Shown: piece after piece, positions 21,575 through 32,310 of the stretch
Layout: each line of letters begins with the position of its first letter
How positions within the stretch are numbered: position 1 is the stretch's first letter
Source: Fragum whitleyi
Lineage: Eukaryota; Mollusca; Bivalvia; Cardiida; Cardiidae
Assembly: GCA_948146395.1 (NCBI GenBank)
Contig: OX411543.1
Location: 28,349,558 to 28,413,557 of the forward strand
Length of the DNA stretch: 64,000 nt
Direction: 5' to 3'
The notes under the pieces: generated by a model
The model's input: the letters and a program-made list of their open reading frames with translations, nothing else
Database searches by the model: none
Told to the model about the DNA's origin: nothing
Translations under genes and position numbers: made by a program

Positions 21575-24500
21575 ATGCAGTTACCAGTGATCTTACCAAA
21601 AGACAGCTCTGGTGTGCCCCCTGGGCTGGCTCTTTTGCCGCAACATCTCTACCAAACAAACACAGTAACCCAGCATAACACAACACCTCAGAACACTACC
21701 AGAATATCGGCTCAACCCCAAACTTTTCGCATCCAGCTGTCTCAGACACACCGTGCGTCTAGTTTAGGAGAGAAATCACAAAGTAAGGAGCACACAGATA
21801 TCCGAACACGGAGTATACCTGTATTCAACAACACCAGCTGCAGTTTTCAAACTTTGAATCTGACTGGCCAACCTGTCAGTAAGAATCACACATCTTCGAT
21901 GAATATCGTTAAATACACGGAAACTCGTTTCGAGACTAAGGATGCATTGTCTACGTATCACAGAAATGACGAGGCTGAAAAGACCAAGGCTGCATTCACT
22001 CTACCTTACAAGGTGACTGATACGACTAGTAAAGCAAAGAAAATCAATGTTGAAAGTAACAGCGAAAGCAGAAACTCTTTTTCTTCTGAAGTGATGGTCG
22101 CCAAAAGTACAGCTGAGCCGAATACGGCATGTGTGTCGATGTCGGTACGGCATGAACAGGGAAAAAGTTCCAAGCCGAAGAGGAAAGTCTCGGGCAAAAT
22201 TACACAGACAGGGCAAAATCAAAATAAGAGAAAGTCCATTGAAGTTGACCAGAAAGATACGACACGTCGTAAGCGACAAAAAATCCAAAGGCCTGCGAAT
22301 CATGAGCATATTGTAACTACAAAAGTTCAGAAATATATATTGCCTAAGAAAAACACCAAAATTCCCGAGGTCGAAACGGTAGAAAAATCTACAACCACAA
22401 ATAAACCTTTTAACGACAAGAAGACACATTTCGAAATTGATAATGCTGATAAACGCTCGTCAGATAAGACAAATACTCAGCTCGTAAGCAACAGTATAGT
22501 ACAGCTCAGATCTACAAATAGTATAAATAGCAACAATGTGCAGTATTCCAAAACCTTAAAAGGTATCCAAGATCATTACCTTCTTAGCAAACCTCTTTCA
22601 TTTGAAGAATCTAACAGCCTTGTTTCCAGAAACAGATTAGATCTTAGGCTCAAATATGCACAAAATGTTGTAGCTACAACTTCACTGAATGTAGTACAAG
22701 AGCCATTTAGAAATACCGGACTTTTTAAGAATCACTCTACATTCAGTAAGGAAGATAAGGTCTTACCAAACTCTATTAAGTTTGGTATTGTTAGTTTAGA
22801 TAAATTGTTTATCTCCAACAAACCGAAAGAACAACCAGAACTTATTTACAAAAGTAGTGATATCAATGAATTCGGTAAATGTGGCAACAAAAGGGGACAC
22901 ACATACTATATAATAAGTAACGAAAACATGAAAACTCAAAACGTTGCACCGAATGAGCAAAGATCGCATAGCATGGAATGTATCTCGAACCGAATAGTAC
23001 AGACTGCTGATAAAGTAACAAATAAAAAGGGTGATGTGAAATCCTACAATGTAAATGGTCTCGTCATCGCTTCTCGTAAATCGACATCGCATCATACCAA
23101 TGGATCACAAACACAACGAAAAGAGGAAACAAAGGGAACCGATCTGCACCGAAAACATAACTTGGTGTTCAAGGGGTACAGTATTAAGAAAAATAATGAC
23201 TTACATAATAAACATTGCTATAACTCAAAACTCACCGTCAAACAACTCCTGAAAAACAAACGAGACGAAGAAAGGCTTGACACCATGTTAAAATCAGATT
23301 TAAATAAAACGTGCAATACAAAAATAATTGACGAAAAAACAACAGAAGTGACTACTGAATATTGTGATGCCGTATACAAGGAGCATACGACAGAAAACAC
23401 TGGAAATATTTTGCCCAGGAGTGATGGAAGTGGTAAGTCGGAGATCGGATTGGCGCCTATCGAAAAACATTCAAATGATGCACGGATGAAAAACAAGACC
23501 ATCAACACTACGCCATGTGATATTAAAGAATGTAACAAAGGAACTGAAATGGTTAATCCGAATACTACTGGCAAACTCAAAGAGAGTCAGACGCATTCAG
23601 ATTTGAAGTGTGAATCACCGCGATCGTTCTCCGTGAAGCTTGGAGCTAAGATGGTCATGATGAAGAGAAATTTAGCAGACCAATCACCATCACAGAAAGC
23701 GAGGAAGAAGTTACCTCCACCCAAACCAACAAATCAAGATGATAAACAGAAACGACTTACTGATGAACCGAGGGAGAAAAGCAATGTTCGTTCACAGAAA
23801 GAAATTTTAGTTGAAAATCTGTTTTTGATGCCAAAATCAAAACTGATTGAAAATTCAAATGAAGATACAAGTGTCTTCAGAGAGACTGATTCAATTGAAA
23901 CATTACCAATTGTTGCCACACCCAATTGCGTGCCAAAAACTTTGTCAGCTTCAATTTTACAAATTTGGAAAACGAGTTACAAAACATTTAAGCATACCAC
24001 ACAGTCAGTGGAAATAGAACTCCTCTCAAAAAATGATGGTAAATTCCGAAGATGGCATCAATATTCTGATTACCCTTGTGTTATCCAATTTACAAGCGAA
24101 GAGAAAATAACAAAAATAGTGACTGGAAGTATTAAGCCAGGTTTCTTTCTAGTAACTAAGACAACGGCTCGACCAGCACCTGGTTTGGTACATGTAACTT
24201 ATGATATGTTCTGTATGCTGTCTATGTATCCGGCAAATCTCAATGACTTACCAGAAAACTCCATGGCAATTTACATCTGTAATCTGTCTGGTAATCATTC
24301 TACAGATACAATTGGCACGAAAGATATGCTCAACAGTCTTCTGCAGACCCTAGAGCGAAGTGTCCATTATATAAGGGGTAAAGATGGTAGATACAGCTCA
24401 ATCATTGAGGCTGATATGTCACCAAGGACCTCTTCGCCTGCATTTTACACCGAGAAACTACACGAATACTTCTCTAATCTTCACACGTTAGATAACTTTA

Positions 24501-24754
24501 CAAAAGAAACAAAGGGTTCGGATAGTATTGACAAGAATCTTGTAAGATCTTTGGGAAAGCCAAAGGGATTCAATTCCAAAGTTGAAGCTCTCAAGAAGAA
24601 GCAGAAGGACCTACTGAAAACCTGTCGAAATTTTACTTGCAGTAGAAACATTAAGGCTACTGAAAATATCAGTTTTAATTTGTCAACACAGGTTGAGCAT
24701 TACGAAGATGATGATCAGAGCATTTGCGTTGTTGACACGAGCTCGACCTCATGA
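21575..24754 (+). CDS. Unrecognised 1059-residue protein, probably nuclear
   Basis: One open frame of 1059 codons, ATG to TGA, far longer than chance in this AT-rich DNA. I do not recognise the family. Residues 1 to about 780 are low-complexity, rich in Lys, Ser, Thr and Asn, and look disordered. They include basic clusters typical of nuclear import signals near 200 (KPKRKV) and 231-239 (RRKRQK). Residues about 785-960 look folded (ILQIWKTSYKTFKH, then KFRRWHQYSDYPCVIQF, SIKPGFFLVTK, MAIYICNLSG). The C-terminal 100 residues are again basic, then end in an acidic/serine tail. It is the only or last coding exon of its gene: a splice acceptor lies just upstream and no donor interrupts the frame. 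MITEs crowd the 5' side and a minisatellite the 3' side. A chromatin or RNA-associated role is only a guess. Confidence 0.7.
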   Translation: MQLPVILPKDSSGVPPGLALLPQHLYQTNTVTQHNTTPQNTTRISAQPQTFRIQLSQTHRASSLGEKSQSKEHTDIRTRSIPVFNNTSCSFQTLNLTGQPVSKNHTSSMNIVKYTETRFETKDALSTYHRNDEAEKTKAAFTLPYKVTDTTSKAKKINVESNSESRNSFSSEVMVAKSTAEPNTACVSMSVRHEQGKSSKPKRKVSGKITQTGQNQNKRKSIEVDQKDTTRRKRQKIQRPANHEHIVTTKVQKYILPKKNTKIPEVETVEKSTTTNKPFNDKKTHFEIDNADKRSSDKTNTQLVSNSIVQLRSTNSINSNNVQYSKTLKGIQDHYLLSKPLSFEESNSLVSRNRLDLRLKYAQNVVATTSLNVVQEPFRNTGLFKNHSTFSKEDKVLPNSIKFGIVSLDKLFISNKPKEQPELIYKSSDINEFGKCGNKRGHTYYIISNENMKTQNVAPNEQRSHSMECISNRIVQTADKVTNKKGDVKSYNVNGLVIASRKSTSHHTNGSQTQRKEETKGTDLHRKHNLVFKGYSIKKNNDLHNKHCYNSKLTVKQLLKNKRDEERLDTMLKSDLNKTCNTKIIDEKTTEVTTEYCDAVYKEHTTENTGNILPRSDGSGKSEIGLAPIEKHSNDARMKNKTINTTPCDIKECNKGTEMVNPNTTGKLKESQTHSDLKCESPRSFSVKLGAKMVMMKRNLADQSPSQKARKKLPPPKPTNQDDKQKRLTDEPREKSNVRSQKEILVENLFLMPKSKLIENSNEDTSVFRETDSIETLPIVATPNCVPKTLSASILQIWKTSYKTFKHTTQSVEIELLSKNDGKFRRWHQYSDYPCVIQFTSEEKITKIVTGSIKPGFFLVTKTTARPAPGLVHVTYDMFCMLSMYPANLNDLPENSMAIYICNLSGNHSTDTIGTKDMLNSLLQTLERSVHYIRGKDGRYSSIIEADMSPRTSSPAFYTEKLHEYFSNLHTLDNFTKETKGSDSIDKNLVRSLGKPKGFNSKVEALKKKQKDLLKTCRNFTCSRNIKATENISFNLSTQVEHYEDDDQSICVVDTSSTS

Positions 24755-24767
24755 GCATTCCAATTTA

Positions 24768-25247
24768 TGTTTAAATATTGCTGAATCAAGCACAAGTTGG
24801 ACAATATGAACATATCGATCTATGTTAAAATGTTGCTAAAAGCCTGCATAAGTTTGGTATAATAAACATTGCAGTCTATTTTTAAACGTTGCTAAAGCAA
24901 GCACAAGTTGGGCATTATGAAAATCTCAATATATGTTTAAACGTTGCTGAATCAAGCACAAATTGGACGATATGAACAAAGGGATCTATGTTGCAGAAAC
25001 AAGCACAAGTTTGGTATTATAACCATCACGATCTATGTTTAAATGTTGTTGAAGCAAGCACAAATTTGGTATTATAAACATCGCATCTATGTTTAAATGT
25101 TGCTGAAGCAAGCACAAGTCTGGTAATATAAACGTCGTGATCTACGTTTAAATATTGCTGAAGAAAGCGCACGTTTGGCATTATAAACAGCGCGATCTAT
25201 GTTTAAATATTCCTGAAGCAAGCACACGTTTTGTATTTTAACATCGC
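24768..25247 (+). repeat. 55-bp minisatellite, nine units, in the 3' region of the gene
   Basis: Nine imperfect tandem units of about 47-56 bp with the core TGTTTAAATGTTGCTGAAGC AAGCACAAGTTTGGTATTAT (written in two parts) begin 14 bp after the stop codon. Unit 5 has an internal deletion. They have no coding role and probably lie in the 3' UTR or just beyond it. Confidence 0.85.
24861..24866 (+). terminator. Candidate polyadenylation signal AATAAA
   Basis: AATAAA about 107 bp after the stop codon, inside minisatellite unit 2. It is the first perfect hexamer downstream of the long ORF. Use is inferred. Confidence 0.4.
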
Positions 25248-25365
25248 TTTTAAATTAGTGGTTTTGGAAAGTCTGTAAATAACCATTTCACAAAGTGATT
25301 GGCCCAAGTACAGGTCAAAGGGAGGTCGCATTCTAAAAGATTATTTACACAGGAAAATAGATTAA

Positions 25366-25489
25366 TCATTCTAGATTCAGATAATCATTCAAGTGTGAAG
25401 AGTTTCGACTCTAGTCATTACGCGCAGTCTGACTCGGGTCGTCACTTTACGCGCCATCCTGATGGTGCATTTATACCTGACAGGTCACA
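25366..25489. mobile_element. MITE family E, half copy (inverted)
   Basis: Matches the left half of family E in reverse: CATTCTAGATTCAGATAATC, GTTTCGACTCTAGTCATTAC, GCGCAGTCTGACTCGGGTCG, ending CTGACAGGTCACAT. The 93-codon frame across it is not a gene. Confidence 0.65.
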
Positions 25490-25681
25490 TTTTTGTCATC
25501 CTTTGTTTGACCATTCTTTTAAGGAAAATAAGCTCCAACAAGATGGTTCAATTAACAGATCAGTGCTTGCAATAAAATAGCCAATTGACAATTCAAAATA
25601 CTTCTTTGTACTGGAATGAATGTTCATCGCCGTCTTTTCTGCCATTTTGCTCCAACATCATAGAGGATGGGCGATTAAAAC

Positions 25682-25722
25682 GTCGTAATTACAGCTTAAG
25701 TAAGCTGAAGTTACGACGACAG
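25682..25722. repeat. Short palindrome GTCGTAA...TTACGAC
   Basis: GTCGTAATTACAGCTTAAGT is followed by AAGCTGAAGTTACGACGAC, a near-perfect hairpin. Relatives lie at 10918 and 63483, inside the foldback family. Confidence 0.6.
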
Positions 25723-25792
25723 GTCACCTACCCTCGCTTTACTTTTTGTACTTTCCGTGATAACATATTTTCGCAGATAAAAAGAAAATGAT

Positions 25793-26120
25793 ATGTTAGT
25801 GTCTTAAAATATCATTATTATCTGGTCGAGGTTCGTAGAATTTATTAAGACGAGGCTTTGCCGAGTCATGATAATTTCTCGCGACAGAACTAGATAACAT
25901 TGATTTTTTCAGACATAAATATATCATTCTATTTATCGTGCATTCTTTTTTAGGGCCTAAAAACTGTAAAACCTTTGAAATCAATGGAATTAAGGTAAAA
26001 GTGGTTCTGGTAAAAATCAAGATTATGCAAATTGTTTCTAAAAATAGAGTGCCTGACCCACACCAATTCAAATTATTTACTACGATGTTTGGTCGTAGTG
26101 TTTTCAGATTGCCCGAATTG
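25793..26120. mobile_element. MITE family D, copy 1
   Basis: It shares CTGGTCGAGGTTCG, TTTTTTAGGGCCTAAA, AATCAATGGAATTAAGG and TTATGCAAATTGTTTCTAAA with the copy at 54995-55260, in the same orientation. The left part folds back on itself (GATAACATTGATTTTTTCAG against the left arm). No ORF. Confidence 0.65.
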
Positions 26121-26842
26121 CTTTCCAGGTGATTTTTTTAACCCAAAGAAGTTTTTTATGACTCTGATAAGATAGGCCATATAAGGACATTTACAGAATT
26201 CAGAATCCATAAAGTAGTTATAATCTTGTCAAATACAGTCTTCATTAATAATTGCTGCTGTCCATAAAAAATGATTTCTCAAACAAAATACAATGTACTT
26301 ATTGATAATGAGATGGCTGTTGAACTCATCCATGTTCTGCCGCTTTCTTGCAAATCTTTTCGAGGACGAGAGACTTTCAAAGGTCTAAATAAAACTTGAA
26401 CAAGCTGTAGTTGCGATGTTTATGTTGCCCTCCATGGGTTTTTGTTATATGTCAAATAAAAAACATTTTGCAGATACATAACATTTGAATATTATACAAG
26501 CGGTGTGTAATGAAGGGGCTCAATGGGCAGAGTCATTCAGCATTTAAAAAATGTAGATTTAAAGTTATGATAACAAAATATAATTATATCTTTCTCTTAC
26601 ATACACGTAAAACATTTGAAAATATTGTTAAGGTAGTGTTGCCGTTACAGTTCCGCAACGTTTCGGAAGTAATGAACTTCTACAGTGTTAACCGAGGTTT
26701 CCTAATGATTTTCTGTTGGGAGCACTATGAAGATCATCTGCCCATGTCATAGTTTCAGGTCATTGTTGTAATGGCAATGATGGGGACAATGATGTTTCAC
26801 AAACATACCTCGTCAATAACCGTTTGCTGTTTTGATTAAATA
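26121..26842. other. Non-coding with a family J fragment
   Basis: No gene is supported. At 26628-26760 a family J fragment is present (TTAAGGTAGTGTTGCCGTTA, CGCAACGTTTCGGAAGTAAT, CAGTGTTAACCGAGGTTTCC), like the full copy at 49341. Confidence 0.55.
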
Positions 26843-27262
26843 GAGGATAATCGTTTGTTTCAGTGTAAGATCGATTTATATTTCATTGAGTGAACAGCAA
26901 AAGCTTTATTTTTCACGAGTGGCAGAGCCACGAGTGAAAATATAGCTTTTGTTGTTCACAAAATGAAATATTAATCGATCTTACTCGAAAAACAAACGAT
27001 TATTCTATTTCTTTATTGCAAAAATGAGACAAAATTTGAATTTTCTAGGATTTATTTTCGTAAAGCGCGTCATTTTGCGCGTGATTGCTATGCAAAGTTC
27101 ATTGTGACGTCACTTATTTTGCCCCGCATAGATGACGTCAGAAAGGGTGAAATGCACAAAATACAGGGTATAAGTTTTTAATAATTTCACTGCTTTTGCA
27201 GTGAGATTAACAAGTGATAATCTACTATTATTTCTCGATAAACCACCGAAAAGAATTAAAGA
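26843..27262. mobile_element. MITE family B, copy 1
   Basis: A 5' foldback head (ATAATCGTTTGTTTCAGTG ... CGAAAAACAAACGATTAT) has the loop CACGAGTGGCAGAGCCACGAG. A tail of about 260 bp follows with GCGCGTCATTTTGCGCG, two TGACGTCA-type sites and the end TTATTTCTCGATAAACCACC. Three further copies lie at 33088, 34525 (head only) and 56231. Confidence 0.8.
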
Positions 27263-27423
27263 AAAAGCTGTATTAACAGTTTGTAACAGCGTTAAATTGA
27301 TTTATCGATGTTTCAAAAAAAAAAAAAAAAAAATGATTTCCATATTCTATTTATTTAATACAAAAAAATATGATTGTTCTTGGGGAGATTTTGGATGTGA
27401 ATACTAGACAACGCTATGATGTC

Positions 27424-27789
27424 CTTTCGAAACATCACTCGGCCATTTCCGTAAACTGCAACAGACCTCGGATGTATGTAAGGCGGATGGGTATGTAACA
27501 AAACCGTCCATTTTGTTAGGCAGAAAGAGTGTAAGAAAAACTAGCACTGTAGATTTATATCTTTTACAGTAAATTACGGCTGAAAAATCTTAATTTTTGA
27601 GAATGATGAATCATTCTCAAAAATTAAGATTTTTTTCAGCCGTTATTTTAGAATCTAAAGATATTTTATATTAAGATATGATTGCTTCATGTCAGTGACT
27701 TGAACGAGTAGCGTTGGCGACGTAGAATGTTTTCACTCACAGTTTCACATCCGAGGTTGATCGTGAGATTGGCCGAGTGGTGTTCCGAA
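27424..27789. mobile_element. Foldback MITE family O, intact copy
   Basis: Terminal inverted repeats: CTTTCGAAACATCACTCGGCC at the left and, at the right, GGCCGAGTGGTGTTCCGAAT. A direct repeat GCTATGATGTC sits immediately outside both ends, a candidate 11-bp target duplication. Centre 27586-27650 is a near-perfect palindrome (CGGCTGAAAAATCTTAATTT and its complement). No ORF. Confidence 0.8.
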
Positions 27790-28540
27790 TGCTATGATGT
27801 CATGTTGACTGGTTTCTACTTATATAACGCCAAAAAGGATTAAAGTTATGGAAGCGGGGTATATTTTTGGTGATTTCATCGTTTAAGCGTTAGGATTATT
27901 AATTGATTATCTACCGATGGTTCCCTTAATGAGAAATATGCTATGAATTTGCGATAAAATAACCCCTGACGTAACGACCTGTAAAAATCGATGTTTTGTA
28001 CATGTCCCGACGCCAAAAAGGGGGAGAGGGAGGTTTGGAAAGAAAGCGAAAATCATAGTAGGCATTTATAGAATTATTAATTAATCTAGTTTTGAAACAT
28101 GTATGATGAGATTATATGCAATTGTTTCATATTCTGGCTTTGTCAATTGACAAAATCACATTATGAAACAATTACCTGTGGATATGGAAGGGATTTTATG
28201 AAAAATTCGGAATTATTTTGGTAGAAAGTATAGAATGAAATCAGCCTGAACAAAGGTACAGTCTGCTTTCTTCTTAATTATTGTTAGAAAAACATTGAGC
28301 GATAAAGGTTTAAATGTTCTGAAAGTTGGAAAATTCTTCGAAACCAAAATCTTACTTAGCATGACCAAAGTTTTTTAAACTTGTTAACTTCTAGGTTGCA
28401 AAGGGTCTATAACACCATTTAAACTGATGACAATTGTATTTATGCAAATCTCAATGTTTGTTAATGTTGCTATTTATTGCCATAAGTTGCTGATTTGTAC
28501 ATGCATGTATATATATATTGTCTCGAGCATCTATGACCTT
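27790..28540. other. Non-coding, no gene seen
   Basis: AT-rich, no supported element or exon. It ends at the (ATA)n tail of the minus-strand LINE. Confidence 0.5.
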
Positions 28541-28664
28541 ATAATAATAATAATAATAATAATAACTTTATTTATAGAAGGTAGCATGTTAAGATACATA
28601 TACAATCTTATTTTCAACATGGCCCTCTTGAAAAAACAAAACAAAACAATATTCGAACTTCGTA

Positions 28665-28860
<196 letters not shown>

Positions 28861-29043
28861 AAGCACATAGGCTACCAATTACATGTAATATATATGCATA
28901 AAGTACGAAGCAAATGAATTTCAATTTAACTCCTGGAAAAAAAAACAGCATGTAAGACATACACATATAATATTAGATTTGAAAACAATTGCTGTACAAT
29001 CATTTTATATGTAATATAACAGTGGAAGAGTGTAGATGCTTAA

Positions 29044-31389
29044 TTAGAAATCAACTGACAATAGAAAGCTCCTTAATTTGTGTTTAAAACATCTTAAATT
29101 GTCAATAGATCGTATATCTGTTGGAATCGAATTCCAGTATTGCATCCCAATATAGGAAAATGTGCGCTTTTTAAATTCTGTTTTAGGTACTGTGCTTTTG
29201 CTCATTATATCATTATTTAACTCAGACCTAAGTAAGTAATGTTGGTTCTTGCAATAATTAAAAGCATTAGACATGTAAGGGGGTGCCAGACCATAAAGCG
29301 TTTTATACACCATGATGATAGTGAAATATTTTTGGCGACCTTTTATGCTTAGCCATTTTAATGAGGTGAAATTCGACTTAGAGGAAGTCTTTCTAGGTTT
29401 TTTCAATATAATACATGCAGCTCTTTTTTGTAATTTACTAACTCTGTTTAAAAACGCTGATTTGCATTGACTCCAGGAAATACAACCATAGTCAAAACAA
29501 GGGGCAATGTATGCATTATAAAACAGTTGTTTCATATCAAGCGTGAGAAAACAATTAATTCTCTTGAGTAAATGCACTTTCGATGAAACCTTTGAACAGA
29601 TCATGTCAACGTGAGTCTTCCAACTAAGTGAATTGTCTATGTATAGACCGAGAACCTTTTGAATACATACATTCGCGATCTTGTTGTTTAACACCTTTAA
29701 TTGAAGTTCTGGTAGATTTTTTAATCTGTTATTACTTCCTACAATCATACATGTGGTTTTCTTTGGATTTAAAATCATATTGTTATTTTTTGACCAAGTA
29801 TCTATTTTAGACAAATCATTTTGTAAGCATTCGTTTATTTCGGATAGAGATTCACTTGATTTATAAAGTGTAGCATCATCCGCATACATGTCGATGTTAG
29901 ATTGAATTTTTAAAGGCAGATCGTTTACGTATAATAAAAACAAAATGGGCCCTAAGATTGATCCTTGGGGAACACCAGACGATATTAGTTGCATTTTTGA
30001 TGTGACTGAGCCATTTTTGATGACTTGAAATCTACCGTTTAGATAAGAACTGAAAAGTTTACAAGCATTATCTGTGAAATGATGTAATTTAAGCTTATAT
30101 AATAAAATTTCATGATCAACAAGGTCGAATGCCTTTTTAAAATCGAGAAAAACCGTTCCAATAATTTTCCCATCATCCATGTCCATTAACCATGAGTCTA
30201 TAAGCCTTATAAGAGACGTCTGGCAAGAATGATTTTCTCTAAAGCCAGACTGATACGAGAACAAAACATTCGTATTTTTTAAAAAGATTTTAAGTTGATT
30301 TGCAATATGTCTCTCAAATATTTTTGAAATCGTAGTTAAAACTGAAATCGGCCGATAGTTATTTGGATCAGATTTTTCACCACCTTTGAAAAGTGGTCTT
30401 ACATTCGCCTTTTTAAGATCAACTGGGAAGATTCCGGTTGATATGCAGCTATTTATAATTACTGATATAGGTTTAGATATAAAATCTTTGCACAATTTTA
30501 ATACTCTCGGACTTATACCATCAAGTCCAGTGGCTTTATTGTTGTCTAGTTTTTCAATTATATGCCGTACTTCTAACGCAGTTATGAACTGTATATCAAA
30601 GTAGTTGCTTTTTATTTTGTTATGTAAGTATATTTCAAATTCCTTAAAGTTTTTCGGATCAAGAGGAACTTTAGTTACCATTTTTGAAATATTTACAAAG
30701 TGTCTGTTTAATGCATTTATAACGTTTTCTGTACCATTTACTTCAATATCATCAACAACAAGTTTATTAGGCAGTTCATGGAAGTTTTTGTCATTTGACG
30801 TAATTTGTTGAAGATTCTTCCAGATATTCTTTGTATCTGTTTTATTTTGAATGGCTTGATTGAAATAATCTTTCTTATTTTTCTTGATAATCGCAGTGAC
30901 TTTGTTCCTCCAAATTTTGTACATGGGGAAATTTTGCTTTTTCTTAAAATCATCTCTTGACCTAATTGCTTGTTTTACTTCTTCGTTGAACCAGTCTGGC
31001 TGTCTTAGATGTTTAACCCGTTTCTCTTTGACCGGAATATGTTTTGATAGACAATTATTAAACATTAAGTAAAAATGATCGAGCGCTTTACATGGATCAG
31101 TAATTGTTTCAACTGAATCAAAATTGGTCTTCGCAAGGTCAAATGATAATTTGTTTATGTCTAAACCGCTAAAAGATCTGTATGTGATTGATTGAATCCT
31201 ATTTTTTCTTATGGTTCCATTTGAGCATTTATAAGTTATAGCAACAGGAAAGTGGTCGCTTATGCCTATTTCTGGAACCGATATTTCTTGAACGAAATTT
31301 GGACAGGTACTGTAGACATGATCTATAATACTAGAAGAGTTGCTCGTTATTCTTGTGGGATGGGTAATATGTTGATGTAAAAATCGCAT
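29044..31389 (-). CDS. LINE ORF2 fragment: endonuclease end and reverse transcriptase
   Basis: 781 codons without a stop. Residues 22-27 IDHVYS and 44-49 SDHFPV are the last endonuclease motifs; the first roughly 150 residues are missing. Reverse transcriptase spans about 330-600: VRPLFKGGEKSDPNNYRPIS (330-349), FLDFKKAFDLVDH (414-426), GVPQGSILGP (472-481) and catalytic YADDATLY (502-509). The C-terminal 200 residues include the LQKRAACIIL and YKTLYGLAPPYM blocks common to jockey-superfamily LINEs. The frame is intact, so insertion was recent, but without the endonuclease start and ORF1 this copy is not autonomous. The ATG at 31389 is simply the first one in the truncated frame. Confidence 0.85.
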   Translation of the reverse strand: MRFLHQHITHPTRITSNSSSIIDHVYSTCPNFVQEISVPEIGISDHFPVAITYKCSNGTIRKNRIQSITYRSFSGLDINKLSFDLAKTNFDSVETITDPCKALDHFYLMFNNCLSKHIPVKEKRVKHLRQPDWFNEEVKQAIRSRDDFKKKQNFPMYKIWRNKVTAIIKKNKKDYFNQAIQNKTDTKNIWKNLQQITSNDKNFHELPNKLVVDDIEVNGTENVINALNRHFVNISKMVTKVPLDPKNFKEFEIYLHNKIKSNYFDIQFITALEVRHIIEKLDNNKATGLDGISPRVLKLCKDFISKPISVIINSCISTGIFPVDLKKANVRPLFKGGEKSDPNNYRPISVLTTISKIFERHIANQLKIFLKNTNVLFSYQSGFRENHSCQTSLIRLIDSWLMDMDDGKIIGTVFLDFKKAFDLVDHEILLYKLKLHHFTDNACKLFSSYLNGRFQVIKNGSVTSKMQLISSGVPQGSILGPILFLLYVNDLPLKIQSNIDMYADDATLYKSSESLSEINECLQNDLSKIDTWSKNNNMILNPKKTTCMIVGSNNRLKNLPELQLKVLNNKIANVCIQKVLGLYIDNSLSWKTHVDMICSKVSSKVHLLKRINCFLTLDMKQLFYNAYIAPCFDYGCISWSQCKSAFLNRVSKLQKRAACIILKKPRKTSSKSNFTSLKWLSIKGRQKYFTIIMVYKTLYGLAPPYMSNAFNYCKNQHYLLRSELNNDIMSKSTVPKTEFKKRTFSYIGMQYWNSIPTDIRSIDNLRCFKHKLRSFLLSVDF

Positions 31390-31494
31390 TCCTTCTGGAA
31401 TGCTTAAAAATTAATAAAACTTGTTTACTTGTATAAAGCTTTAAACTCAGAAAATTTAATCCAAATGAAGAAAAAATGCTGAGGAAGAACCTCA

Positions 31495-31717
31495 GGGCCC
31501 GAGATTATAAAACTTTTCTCTTTCTCAAATCATAATTTATTAAAATTTCAAATTGAGATTAAAGAAGTAATTCCATAATAATACTGTAACAAATGTATTG
31601 ATAATAAGGGTAATATTGATAAGTTATTTCTATCTTTTAAGCTCATGCAGTTATTTGAATTCTGAGTTTGAGAAAATTTTCAGTTGAGAATGAGAGAAGT
31701 TTTATAACCTCGGGTCC
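31495..31717. mobile_element. MITE family I, copy 1
   Basis: Ends are GGGCCCGAGATTATAAAACT and AGTTTTATAACCTCGGGTCC, terminal inverted repeats of about 22 bp. Inner arms TTTCTCTTTCTCAAATCATA and CTGAGTTTGAGAAAATTTTC are also inverted. A second copy is at 49618-49858. Confidence 0.8.
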
Positions 31718-31825
31718 CGGTCCATCCATGCTGAAAAGCTTATCTCAAGCTTCTACAACGTAGCCCACTCTCTGAATAGCAGACGAAAAGCTTATGGATA
31801 AAAAATATGGCTATATTAGAGTAGC

Positions 31826-32310
31826 TACTGTTAAACATCGTGAAATTGATACTCATTCCGACCAATACATTCTAAATCGTTCACTCAGCGCTCCATTCAT
31901 TCCTTTATTCCTTCCTTCCTTCCTTCCTTCATTCATTAGTTCATTCATTCTTTCTTTCATTCATTCAAAACACTCAATCAAATCGGTTAAAAGACAAAAC
32001 GCCCCGAGACCCTTAGAAAACATTCGAAATCGGCCATGATTATCAAACTTGATTAAAATATACCAAATAAGTCTACGATTTTTATTGGCTGGTGTGGATT
32101 TCAAAGTGTCTGATTGGTCCTTGAAGACACAAAAAAGGCCTAGTACGTAAGTTTTATAAAAGGAAGGTAAAACATACTGCTAATTTTGTTCATCTTGGAA
32201 CAAAATTAGCGATAATGGATTACCTCCCTTGAATTTCACTCAATACTCGCCCCTAACACTCGTTCGATTTCATTTCAAAATCATTCGTCTTGTCACGATG
32301 TTCTTAACTG
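31826..32310. mobile_element. MITE family C, full copy
   Basis: Begins ACTGTTAAACATCGTGAAAT and ends TGTCACGATGTTCTTAACTG. Inside are CACTCAGCGCTCCATTCATT, expanded TTCC/ATTC repeats and GGATTACCTCCCTTGAATTT. Same orientation as the 19171 copy. Confidence 0.8.

Noticed and set aside
22001..23925. Several 60-142 codon frames inside the 1059-codon ORF
   Set aside because: Shadows in other frames; no domain, no splice support.
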